Position numbers and translations under genes: made by a program. Under the pieces are notes generated by a model that saw only the letters and a list, made by a program, of their open reading frames with translations, was not told where the DNA came from and made no database searches. Below are positions 17,028 through 25,182 of a stretch of 64,000 bases of DNA, piece after piece (position 1 is the stretch's first letter; every line of letters begins with the position of its first letter). This stretch comes from Methylococcus mesophilus. Lineage in GTDB: Bacteria; Pseudomonadota; Gammaproteobacteria; Methylococcales; Methylococcaceae. The stretch covers positions 2,785,001 through 2,849,000 of the forward strand of contig NZ_CP110921.1 in NCBI RefSeq assembly GCF_026247885.1, in the 5' to 3' direction.

Positions 17028-17267
17028 ACGGGGGTGCCTTCCAAAATAAATCGCCGCAGTGCGTGATTTGTTTGGAGTCTATACGGTTTTCCAGGAATAA
17101 ACAATGGCAAAAAAGCAAATCCTTGTTTCATTTTGACACAATTTTGTAGTGCCGCCGGCATGGTTGATAGACGGAATGCGGATGTTTGAGGCTCATATAT
17201 TTGACATGTTGAAGTGCATATCTGGATTGTCAAATTATGTTGCCTCGGAAGCGTCTTTGATGGGTTT

Positions 17268-17684
17268 TCAACTAAATGCTGCCGGGTCGCCGGATCTCTT
17301 GAGCACAAAATAAGTTACAGATAAACCTAGTAGGATTGCTGCTATGCCGAAGAGAAGCTCCGGAGCCGTATGTTTTAGATCCAGAGTAATGAGCTTATTG
17401 CCAAGTGCAATAATGGCGACTTCTATCACGAACGCAGGGTTAATGGAGCCGCGCACGAGATAGCTTTTTATCGATTTCAACAATTCTAATCCGACTACGA
17501 TGACGAGAAAGAGCGCAAAGGAGTCGAAGAGCGTGTTGACTTCGATCAGCATATGAGGAGCGTTGTAGATCCCTTTTAAGAGGACCCAGCTCAAATCAGC
17601 GGTGCCGAGGATGATGGATATGAGCAGCAGGAAAACCAGGATATAGACCACATACCGTTCAATTCTCTCGATGATGTTCAACAT
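17268..17684 (-). CDS. PsiE-like (phosphate-starvation-inducible family) membrane protein
   Basis: 138 residues with four hydrophobic helices: VVYILVFLLLISIILGTADL, TLFDSFALFLVIVVGLELL, VIEVAIIALGNKLITLDL and ELLFGIAAILLGLSVTYFVL. The order, the length and the LKSIKSYL-x-x-G and PAFVIEVAIIALGNK segments fit PF06146 (PsiE and its archaeal/bacterial relatives). Its function is unknown beyond induction by phosphate starvation in E. coli. It sits in the island, on the same strand as the small gene downstream. Confidence 0.78.
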   Translation of the reverse strand: MLNIIERIERYVVYILVFLLLISIILGTADLSWVLLKGIYNAPHMLIEVNTLFDSFALFLVIVVGLELLKSIKSYLVRGSINPAFVIEVAIIALGNKLITLDLKHTAPELLFGIAAILLGLSVTYFVLKRSGDPAAFS

Positions 17685-17789
17685 GAGTCTGATTTCCGGA
17701 TTTAGGGATACGGCGACGCGCGGAGAGTTCTAAGATTCTTCCGCTCACCCGGTGGATCGGAACGTAACAGTCCTATGCTGCGTGCCCCG

Positions 17790-18611
17790 TCACAGAGCCT
17801 CGACACTCACTTCTTCTGCCCAAACCCTAAAACCCTTCAAGGTATTGGGGCCGAACGTATTGCTAATCGCTACATCGGCAGCATCTCGACCACGCGCTAT
17901 CAATACGCGGCCGATGCGGGGTACATTATTCCGCGGGTCAAAGGTATACCAGTCACCGTCAAGGTACGCTTCGAACCAGGCCGCGAAATCCGGCGGGCTG
18001 TAGGGTTGGGGTGCGCCGATGTCAGTCAAGTAGCCTGTACAGTAGCGCGCTGGAATATTCATACAGCGACAGAGTGCAATGGCAAGATGCGCGAAGTCAC
18101 GGCATACACCGGTCCGCTCGTTGAAGGTCTCCCAGGCTGTCCGTGTAGGCCGGGCATGTTCGTAACCGAACACGACATGTTGATGGACAAAATCGCAAAT
18201 CGCTTGGACGCGACCCCAGCCGGTAGACGATGCGCCGAAAAGGTCCCAAGCCGTTTGGGAGAGTCGATCAGTTTCGCAATAACGGCTTCCCAAAAGAAAT
18301 AAGAGGGTGTCCTCGGGCAGGTCTTGCACTGCGCGTTGTGCAAGCCAAGGGGCAACAATATCGCTCTGCCTTGAGTCGTTCACGAGTGCTTCCGCTGATA
18401 TCCGGGTTTGGCCCTTCGGTGCGACGATACGGCTGCACCAGTTGCCGAAGAGATCACGATAGGCAGTGATCGGGATCGATGGGAGGGTGAGAATGCGGTC
18501 AGGGATGACGATGTCAAAGGCGCGTGTGAAGTGGATGTGTACCGTCAGGACCATGGGCGTCGGTTGGGGACAGTCGTAGACCAATTCATAGCCGACACGG
18601 AGTTGCATCAT
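17790..18611 (-). CDS. Transglutaminase-like domain protein
   Basis: 273 residues. The N-terminal half is the beta-rich domain typical of this group (MMQLRVGYELVYDCPQPTPM..), and the second half holds the transglutaminase/cysteine-peptidase core: TGVCRDFAHLAIALCRCMNIPARYCTGYL with the catalytic Cys, and FEAYLDGDWYTFDPRNNVPRIGRVLIARGRDA. The usual catalytic His position reads FAAWFEAYL, with Ala or Ser where many members have His. My recollection is that this subfamily often lacks it, so I do not treat it as damage. Function unknown. It sits a few bases after the frameshifted higA on the island. Confidence 0.85.
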   Translation of the reverse strand: MMQLRVGYELVYDCPQPTPMVLTVHIHFTRAFDIVIPDRILTLPSIPITAYRDLFGNWCSRIVAPKGQTRISAEALVNDSRQSDIVAPWLAQRAVQDLPEDTLLFLLGSRYCETDRLSQTAWDLFGASSTGWGRVQAICDFVHQHVVFGYEHARPTRTAWETFNERTGVCRDFAHLAIALCRCMNIPARYCTGYLTDIGAPQPYSPPDFAAWFEAYLDGDWYTFDPRNNVPRIGRVLIARGRDAADVAISNTFGPNTLKGFRVWAEEVSVEAL

Positions 18612-18615
18612 TGGC

Positions 18616-18920
18616 CTATTTCACGCTGGTTCTGCGGTATTGCAAGCGACCAGGTTCGGTGTCGCACCCCCCAGCTTTTTGTTCGGCCCGGCGCAGTTCG
18701 TAAAGCTTTTGCAGGTTGAGGCAGAATTCGGCGCTGGTGCCGAAGAATTGGCCGAGGCGAAGGGCGGTATCTCCGGTGATGGAACGCTGGCCGTTGAGAA
18801 TCTTGGTGGTCCTGTTGGTGGGCACCTGGATTTGCCAGGCGAGTTCGGCGGCGCTCATGTCCAGCGCTTCGAGTTGTTCGGTGAGTTGTTCGCCGGGGTG
18901 GATGGGGGGATGCGTGCCAT
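18616..18920 (-). pseudogene. higA: HigA-type antitoxin gene with a frameshift in a C-run
   Basis: From the ATG at 18920 (with CGAGGAG upstream) the frame reads MARIPP and then goes out of phase. One base later the normal HigA sequence HPGEQLTEQLEALD-MSAAELAWQIQVPTNRTTKILNGQ.. continues to the stop at 18616. The break is in a run of six Cs (18903-18908) where seven would restore the frame. Translation could restart at the internal ATG of MSAAEL (18858), giving 80 residues with a complete HTH. No HigB toxin is visible upstream. Confidence 0.75.
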
Positions 18921-19292
18921 GATGCTCCTCGGAAGCCTGGGATTACCGAGAGAAGCCACCTGCCGTTTCATTGAAACCGCGCACTGGCGCCCCTGAAACG
19001 ACAAACTCCGAGTTCGTCATCGGCTGTAAGCCGGGAGAGAAATAGCTCGGGGACTGCTTGGTCATCATAGGGATGGGATCACCTGAGTGCAAGAAGACAG
19101 GACCGGGGGCGGTGTTGCGGGCCTTGGGTTGAAATCTGCGCAGGACACGAATCATGAAGCGCACTATAGCGTGACCAAATCGTGACTAACGCTGGTCGTC
19201 GGATGGCTTCCTGTGTCAACTTGGGTCACGTTTGCGCGGGGCGTATATGTTTAACTTGTTGATTTTAAAGTTTGCTTTTGCCGGGCTAGTGT
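18921..19292. other. Gap between the higA remnant and attR
   Basis: No supported gene. I looked for a HigB/RelE toxin on the minus strand upstream of higA and found none; the frames here have no toxin signature. Confidence 0.4.
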
Positions 19293-19341
19293 CTGAAAAT
19301 CCCCGTGTCGGCGGTTCGATTCCGTCCCTGGCCACCAGAAA
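19293..19341 (+). repeat. Right attachment repeat (attR)
   Basis: These 49 bases are identical to 12504-12552 in tRNA-Phe. This is the original 3' part of the tRNA, left behind when the island integrated; no D arm or 5' acceptor precedes it. Confidence 0.92.
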
Positions 19342-19354
19342 GCATAGGATTTTT

Positions 19355-19382
19355 AAAGGCTTGCTATCACGCAAGCCTTTTT
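19355..19382 (+). terminator. Displaced tRNA-Phe terminator
   Basis: AAAGGCTTGC (19355-19364) pairs with GCAAGCCTTT (19371-19380) around TATCAC, followed by more Ts. It lies 14 bases after the attR copy of the tRNA 3' end, where the native terminator of tRNA-Phe is expected, now 6.8 kb from the functional tRNA. Confidence 0.82.
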
Positions 19383-20112
19383 ATTGCTCCTTGCGTAGCC
19401 ATGTCGTAACGACTTTTCGGGTCGGCCCGGTAAAGCTCTCAGCCAGCCCGACGCGTGTGCAGCGGCCGCTCCCGGTAACCTCGCGGCCCTCGCTCCGCTC
19501 ATGCTTCCCCGCACCAAGCCGGTTCGAAACCTCTCCCAGGGACCGCAAAAATCCTCGCCACCCTGTTGTTCCAAGCTCTCCAGACATTCCATGCCATGCT
19601 TTCTTCGGCCATCGCTGTCTCCACGTTCAGGTGGTCTTTCGCACTGTCAACCTTACCGCAGTTCTCGATGGCCTCCCATCTCCGACCCTCAACTTACACC
19701 GCCTCCCTGGACGCTACCCGCTGGAGCCTGAAGCGCACGGACCAACGGGCGTGCAGTACCAGCGCAAGTGTCTCAACCGCACCAGATGAAAGCGCGGAGT
19801 ACCTCCCGCGTGCAAACTTGGAATTGATCGATTCGGCGGGGCTGACGTGGCGCTAACCAGCTTGCCGTGGTGCGGCCGATTCATTGCCGGGTTGGACGGC
19901 GGATGGTGCTGGATGTCGGTGTAGCCATATCATCGGTGCGCAATTTGCTTGCCGATTGGGACATCCTCTTAAAATCCCTTCCAGATGGGCTATCCCTGTG
20001 GCGTTTACATCAATTCCTCTCAAGAGTGCAGTGATCTCCAGGCCGATGCCGAGTGGTGAAGCCCCTGCGTCAACCCGTGGTCACTTCACGGCGACGTGCC
20101 AGGAGATAGCTC
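19383..20112. other. Gap without a supported gene
   Basis: Several short frames overlap in both directions but none has an RBS plus a recognisable protein. GC is back to the core level. It may be decayed DNA at the chromosomal side of the island junction. Confidence 0.35.
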
Positions 20113-20649
20113 ATGCATGACAGCCCGCGGCCTGCGGATAAAGAGCAATGGGTCATATGGAACGGCGGTTCCGGCATCCTCATGACGGCGACGATCGGCC
20201 GGATCGAGGTCGACGCGGGCGGCCGACGCGCCTGGATGGACCCGCCTTTCGAGATGTTGGGCCCGTTCAGCCTCGATGAGTTGGAGACACGCGGCCGGGT
20301 CGCCTTCGCTGCTTGTATCGTGATGTCACGCCAGCGATGGCGAGACGATCAAGTGGAGTTGCGTCGGGAGGCCTACGAAAGACGCCGTGCGGCGGAGGAG
20401 CGACTGAACGCGGGCCATGGGCGATTCAGGGAAGGCCGGAGGAGACGCCGAAGCCCCCGGCAGGATTTCGACGAGAGGCGATACCGAGAGACATTAAAGC
20501 TACCGATCGACGGAACGCTTGAGCCATCCCAGATCAAGGCGGCTTATCGGCGGCTCGCCCAGAAGGTGCATCCCGACGTCGGAGGCAGCCACGACCGGTT
20601 TGTTCTGATTACGGAAGCGCGCAACGCGTTGCTCGAGCGCATTTCGTAG
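20113..20649 (+). CDS. J-domain (DnaJ-like) protein
   Basis: 178 residues; AGGAGATAGCTC stands before the ATG. The C-terminal ~50 residues form a J domain with the HPD signature (IKAAYRRLAQKVHPDVGGSHDRF) that would stimulate an Hsp70 ATPase. The middle is very Arg/Glu-rich (residues ~75-125) and the N-terminus (WVIWNGGSGILMTATIGRIE..) is unfamiliar. J domains at the C-terminus with an unrelated N-terminal region are usually adaptors. Its partner and client are unknown. Confidence 0.85.
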   Translation: MHDSPRPADKEQWVIWNGGSGILMTATIGRIEVDAGGRRAWMDPPFEMLGPFSLDELETRGRVAFAACIVMSRQRWRDDQVELRREAYERRRAAEERLNAGHGRFREGRRRRRSPRQDFDERRYRETLKLPIDGTLEPSQIKAAYRRLAQKVHPDVGGSHDRFVLITEARNALLERIS

Positions 20650-20810
20650 CCGGCATGGGGTGTCGGCCGAAGCATGAACGCACCGTTGAGCTTAAGCGGC
20701 GCGTTCGCAATAGTCGACTACCGCGGAAGGAACGGGAACCTGCTCCCCGTTCAACCCTTATAGCGTTTGTTTCGTAGCAGGTTAGCCACCCGGTCCTCTA
20801 GCCGATGGGC

Positions 20811-22316
20811 TCAAAAATTGTTCCACGGCAGGTAGCACACACTCCCAGAGCAGTTGACCAAATAATTTGGGTTGCTGCAGCTGGTACGCGTCCAGGTCGG
20901 TGCGTTCGGGGCACTCACGGCGGCGGTGAAGGTGCAGGATGCACCGGAGGTCTGCCCCGTAATGGTCACCGTGGCTCCATCGAAGATCAAGAAATACGGC
21001 CACGGGGTAACGCTGAGGTTCGAGCGATCCTGATTCGGCACCGTCACGGTCATGTTGGCAGGCCGCGAGGTCGATGGATTGGTCTGCTGCATCGTGACGA
21101 TGAACGGTGGCTGATTCGTCGTGCTGCCCGGCTGAGTTCCGGCGACGGAAAAATAAACCCCTTGTGTGAATCCCTGGCAGCCGAGGTTGACGCCCGGCAC
21201 GAAAACCGTGTTAGGCAGGAGGTTCGTATTAGAATTCTTGAGCTTGCAGTTGGCATCGAAGACGCCATAGAAATTTTCGGCGTCGTTTGGGTGGGAGGGA
21301 TCTTTCGCGGGTTCGTCGTACGCTTCGAAGACCAAGGCGCCGGCTGTGTTGAGGGGATTCTTGACGAAGCCGTATAGCGCACGCAGGTAGGTTGCCGCGT
21401 TGGTTACGCCCGGCTTGCAGTTTTGCTGCTGATAACAATAGTAGTTGGCATACTGCCCGGTTCCCGCAGTTGCCCAACCAGTCTCCGCCATGAGGATGGG
21501 GCGTGGTGGCGTATAAAAACTCTGGGATTTCACTTGTGAGTAATCCCATGCGATTGAATTTGTAAGCGTGGCGTTGGTGACGGCTTGGTCGGCTGGCCAG
21601 GTGCCCCATTGGAACGGGTAGGGGTCGAAGGCCAATGGAGCGGCTGCCGAGTAGCTTGCGACCAGCCTTTCTATATCGCCGTTAGGCGGCGGGGAAACGA
21701 GATCACCGCTGACCAGGGCCGAACTGACCGGTATCTTTCCGAGATTTGCGGCGGCAAGCGTCGTCTGCAGTCCTTGTACGGCATCGATCAGATAGTCTAC
21801 GTTCGCGCCGTTGTAATTCTCGTGACCGGCAAGCACCAGGGTTACGACATTCTGAAATGTTGTTGTTCCGACTGCGCCGATCACGTTATTCAAGACGGTT
21901 TCGGCCTCGTTGATGCTGTCCTGGTTGCCGTCCATGGGAATTACGGCTTCATAAATCACGGACATACTCAAGGCATTCGCACTCTGAATGATTTCGATCC
22001 AGGAGTATGGATCCGTCTGATAGGAACGAACGGTGTTGAACCCGGCAGCTTTCAATTGCGAAAGTTCCGCATAAACGTTGGTTATGGGCTTGAACGCGGC
22101 GTTGCTACCCACGTAGAACACATCATGGGCATTGAACGGGCTTCCCGACGCGTAATGATTGGGGTTGTAGTCGGTTCCGATCAGACCGATCCAAGCAGGA
22201 GGAATTTTCGCTCTTGCTTTCGCCCTTGCGGCGGAGACTTCACCGCTCAGCGTGGATGCAAGGACGAAGCTTAATCCGAGGACTAACAGATGCGGCTTGG
22301 TAATGCGGGCTGACAC
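20811..22316 (-). CDS. Secreted glycoside hydrolase family 17-like beta-glucanase
   Basis: 501 residues from a GTG at 22316 with CAGGAG nine bases upstream, beginning with a signal peptide (KPHLLVLGLSFVLASTLSGEVSA). The TIM-barrel features of GH17 are present: IGTDYNPNHYASG, NTVRSYQTDPY, VLAGHENYNGA (acid/base Glu) and PILMAETGWATAGTG (nucleophile Glu), then VFEAYDEPAK. A C-terminal ~110-residue domain (PFIVTMQQTNPSTSRPANMTV..) with four cysteines may be a carbohydrate-binding or all-beta extension. GH17 acts on beta-1,3-glucans; in bacteria some members are transglycosylases making cyclic glucans. Substrate inferred. Confidence 0.85.
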   Translation of the reverse strand: MSARITKPHLLVLGLSFVLASTLSGEVSAARAKARAKIPPAWIGLIGTDYNPNHYASGSPFNAHDVFYVGSNAAFKPITNVYAELSQLKAAGFNTVRSYQTDPYSWIEIIQSANALSMSVIYEAVIPMDGNQDSINEAETVLNNVIGAVGTTTFQNVVTLVLAGHENYNGANVDYLIDAVQGLQTTLAAANLGKIPVSSALVSGDLVSPPPNGDIERLVASYSAAAPLAFDPYPFQWGTWPADQAVTNATLTNSIAWDYSQVKSQSFYTPPRPILMAETGWATAGTGQYANYYCYQQQNCKPGVTNAATYLRALYGFVKNPLNTAGALVFEAYDEPAKDPSHPNDAENFYGVFDANCKLKNSNTNLLPNTVFVPGVNLGCQGFTQGVYFSVAGTQPGSTTNQPPFIVTMQQTNPSTSRPANMTVTVPNQDRSNLSVTPWPYFLIFDGATVTITGQTSGASCTFTAAVSAPNAPTWTRTSCSNPNYLVNCSGSVCYLPWNNF

Positions 22317-22458
22317 GGCGGGTTTCTCCTGTATTTCAAGAGTGAAGGATGCTGAGAATAATGAAAATGACTTCGCGCGTACACCCATTCTTCTGGGAAC
22401 CGCGTAGCGTGCGCTGAAATATGAAGCACATCGCAAGATATTCGACTTTTCCGTTTGG

Positions 22459-22815
22459 TTAAGCGGCGGTCGATTCGCGCGGAATCACTTCCCGCTCGAT
22501 GCAGGAGCTCCGAGCGGCCATCTTCAAGTCAAAGTTGGCCTGGAGGTTCAGCCACATCCGGGCGTCTCCTCCGAAGTAGCGGGCCAGGCGCAATGCGGTG
22601 TCCGGGGTGATGCCTCTGCGTTCTTTGACGATTTCATGGATGCGGGTGGCGGGCACTCTTAACGCTTGGGCCAGGGCGTTCACGCTGAGTCCTAAGGGCT
22701 TCAAGAACTCTTCGCGCAGGATTTCACCGGGATGGATGGGCGCAAGCTTTCCCAGGTGGGGGTCGGCCACGTCGCAGAAGTCGAGGGCGTTGATTTCTTC
22801 AATGCGGATGGTCAT
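22459..22815 (-). CDS. higA: HigA/VapI family antitoxin, intact
   Basis: 118 residues. KLAPIHPGEILREEFLKPLGLSVNALAQALRVPATRIHEIVKERRGITPDTALRLARYFGG is a textbook HigA: the HPGEIL start and an XRE helix-turn-helix. It lies 12 bases downstream of a toxin gene that has lost its function, so it is now a solitary antitoxin. It may still repress its own promoter near 23086. Confidence 0.93.
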   Translation of the reverse strand: MTIRIEEINALDFCDVADPHLGKLAPIHPGEILREEFLKPLGLSVNALAQALRVPATRIHEIVKERRGITPDTALRLARYFGGDARMWLNLQANFDLKMAARSSCIEREVIPRESTAA

Positions 22816-22827
22816 GCGCTTACCTTG

Positions 22828-23085
22828 TCAGTGGTAGTCGATGAATTCTACGTCGTAGGCGTGGCCGTCTTCGAACCGGAAGCAGATACGCGATTAGTCG
22901 TTCCGATCGCCGCCCAGAGCTTCGATGCGGTTGCCGGGTGGAACCTTCAAGCTTTCGATCCGTTCGGCCCGGTCCAGCCAAGCCAGTATCCGCCGGGCCA
23001 TTTGGAGCAGTTTGGCCGGGTATTTGCGGACTCTTTCGCCGGCAAACACGGCATCGGTGGCTTTTTCGGCGAAGGTCCTTATCAT
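22828..23085 (-). pseudogene. higB: HigB/RelE-type toxin, inactivated
   Basis: From the ATG at 23085 the protein reads MIRTFAEKATDAVFAGERVR, then SLKVPPGNRIEALGGDRN, then an in-frame stop. SRICFRFEDGHAYDVEFIDYH continues in the same frame to the end at 22828. Intact HigB relatives have about ten more residues (GQYSIRINDQW-like) between these parts, so a small deletion created the stop and removed the catalytic strand. The higA downstream is complete. Confidence 0.82.
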
Positions 23086-23519
23086 GCGAGGGACAATATT
23101 ACGGTCGGCGTAATACGTCAACCGTTTCAGGCGATGTTTGCTGCGGAGCCGTCGAGCTCAGGCGGTCACTTCGTCAGCGAGCAAGGCCCTCGTTCAATGG
23201 TGGACCGATGCGGTGGAAGTTCCGCCAGAAGCCAAATACGCTTCTTCATGTGTCGAGAGCCGAATACGCTGCTTGGGCTCAAGCAAACGGCGAAACTGGG
23301 GCATCCGATCCTGCATTCCCACGCCTGTACTGCGTCCGCAGGATGGAGCGGGCCACTGCATGCATACGGTTGTCCGTGGCATTTGCCACCCCACTCGTCT
23401 TCCTGGCCCGAATCCGTTCGTCGAACTTGTCCCGGTCGATATCGGCAAGACGACAGCCGCTCAGGGCGGCAGTTGGAGAACGGCCGGCAGATTTGCGGGT
23501 CCCGAACGGGCGAGCCGGT
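23086..23519. other. Gap without a supported gene
   Basis: Should contain the promoter of the higBA pair. Open frames here on both strands lack RBSs and recognisable domains. Confidence 0.35.
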
Positions 23520-24683
23520 TTATCCGGCAACGGCAACGCGGTTACGGCCTGTGTGCTTGGCGGTGTAAAGAGCCCGATCGGCATGCTGCTTGATGGCGGT
23601 TAAGTCGAACGGCGGCTGATCTATACAAGCGACACCTATGCTCACTGTGAGCGGGATTTCCTTTTCACCGTAACGGAGGCGGGCTTCCATTGCCGCGACC
23701 CGCAGGCGCTCGGCGATGGCGGTCGCTTCTTCTCGGGGCGTCGCGGGAAGCAGCGCGCAAAATTCTTCGCCACCATATCGGCAAAACAGGTCCATACGGC
23801 GCAGGCAGTCCGCCATGATTTCGGCGATCCTGTGCAGGGCGACATCGCCCGCCACATGGCCGAATCGGTCGTTCACCTGCTTGAAGTGATCGATGTCGAT
23901 CATGAGCAGGGAGACGGGTTCGCGCTTGATGCGTGCTCGGGCAAGTTCGTCGCCGGCCAGATCTTCAAAAGCACGCCGGTTGTAGATGCGGGTAAGCGCG
24001 TCGAAGGATGCCAGTTGGTGCAGTTCGGCGTTGAGTTCTTCCGCGAAGATGAGGCCGAAGCACAAAGAGATGATCCCGGTACCGACCAAAAGTACGGCAA
24101 ACGTGACCTGCTGCAGCCAGTTGCCGCTCAGCGGACTCAGAATCGGATGATACAGGAACAGTGGGTTTGCGCTGCGCATGCCCCAGACCAGGCCGACGAC
24201 CATCGTCAAGGTTCCTGTGACCCGGTAAATCGACCGGCCCGACTGCGGCGCGGAACGCAGAAGAGCGAAGGCGATCAGGAATGTCACCACGGCCGAGATG
24301 GCGCTGTTGATGACGATGCGCAGCTCGGAGCCGCCCAGGTAGAGGAGATAGGCGTTTATGGCTGCGGTCAAGAGAACCGGCACAGCCAAGGCGGTCTTGC
24401 TATAGGGACGCTCCTGAATTTCCTGCACCGCCACGAACACCAGCAAGGCTCCGCCCACACCGACCGTCACGGCGCTCCCCATCACCAGCGGTTCGGGAAC
24501 GATGCCGAGGTCCGACAGCACGAGCAATCCGAAATCCGTGCCCATCATCAGCACACCCAGAGCCCAGCAACGCATGGCGCGCATAAGCCGGGGCGGATAT
24601 TGCGAAGCGATGAGAAAGATGACGCCGGCCTTGCCATAGCAAACCAGGGCAATGATGGCCAACAGGGTAAAGATATCGATCAC
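23520..24683 (-). CDS. Membrane-bound diguanylate cyclase (GGDEF)
   Basis: 387 residues: six or seven membrane helices in residues 1-215, then a GGDEF domain (FDALTRIYNRRAFEDLAGDE.., DIDHFKQVNDRFGH, YGGEEF, TVSIGVAC, ADRALYTAKHTGRNRV). The active-site loop is GGEEF, competent for making c-di-GMP from GTP. A product-inhibition I-site RRMD stands five residues before it, as expected for RxxD. The N-terminal sensor is not a named domain to me. It is a single gene with no EAL partner close by. Confidence 0.93.
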   Translation of the reverse strand: MIDIFTLLAIIALVCYGKAGVIFLIASQYPPRLMRAMRCWALGVLMMGTDFGLLVLSDLGIVPEPLVMGSAVTVGVGGALLVFVAVQEIQERPYSKTALAVPVLLTAAINAYLLYLGGSELRIVINSAISAVVTFLIAFALLRSAPQSGRSIYRVTGTLTMVVGLVWGMRSANPLFLYHPILSPLSGNWLQQVTFAVLLVGTGIISLCFGLIFAEELNAELHQLASFDALTRIYNRRAFEDLAGDELARARIKREPVSLLMIDIDHFKQVNDRFGHVAGDVALHRIAEIMADCLRRMDLFCRYGGEEFCALLPATPREEATAIAERLRVAAMEARLRYGEKEIPLTVSIGVACIDQPPFDLTAIKQHADRALYTAKHTGRNRVAVAG

Positions 24684-25182
24684 GACCGGATCCGCCTGGG
24701 GTCGGGAGGGTAGTCTAGTCTGCTGCTTTTTTGCCGACGCGCATAGCGGCGCGCGGGCGTGAGATCGGATTTTGAAGGCGCTTCGGGGCGGGCCGCGAAC
24801 GGAGCACCGGCAAAAGAGAGGGCGACCAACCGCCTGAAGGGTAGCGGCCGGCCGCCATCTGCTGGTTTCTATGACATGAAACTTGGGATTTCATATGGCC
24901 AGGGAACCACCCCTGGCCACGATTGGGATTTAAGCCCTTTCTTCGCGGGAATGCAACTTATTATCATTCCCTGCTCGTGGATGCGGGATACGAAAATGCG
25001 GATCGATGCCCTGAATGGAGAACCGAGGCCCGTTGCTGTCGCGGGATGAGGCCCAGACGCGGATGGCGAACGGGCGATGGCTGACGATCTCGCCGGCTTT
25101 GAACACTTCCCTGGAAAAGCGCTCCTCGGTGCGGCTGCCTTTTCTCAGCCCTTCAGTCCGGCCGCATCATGCAGGCATGGCT
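24684..25182. other. Gap without a supported gene
   Basis: About 500 bases between the diguanylate cyclase and the DUF1501 gene. GGCCAGGGAACCACCCCTGG at 24898-24917 can form a short hairpin. No convincing frame. Confidence 0.35.

Larger units (their letters stand above)
12504..19341. mobile_element. Genomic island integrated at tRNA-Phe
   Basis: A 49-bp perfect direct repeat covering the tRNA anticodon loop, T arm, CCA and four further bases bounds the segment. A tyrosine integrase remnant points out from the tRNA end, as in typical tRNA-targeting islands. Base composition inside (especially 13.1-14.9 and 16.4-17.8 kb) is clearly more AT-rich than the flanks. The cargo is small: an XRE regulator, a SLATT-like protein, a GlsB-like protein, an IS3-family element, a PsiE-like protein, a transglutaminase-like protein and a frameshifted higA. 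With the integrase broken, the island is probably immobile. Confidence 0.88.

Noticed and set aside
17790-18611. Loss of the catalytic His in the transglutaminase-like protein as a sign of inactivation
   Set aside because: The position reads Ala in an otherwise well kept motif, and related proteins as I remember them often have Ser or Ala there, so it is probably a subfamily trait.
19566-19856. Plus-strand frame of 96 codons beyond attR
   Set aside because: Ser/Thr-rich with no RBS or homology I can recognise; competing frames cover the same DNA.
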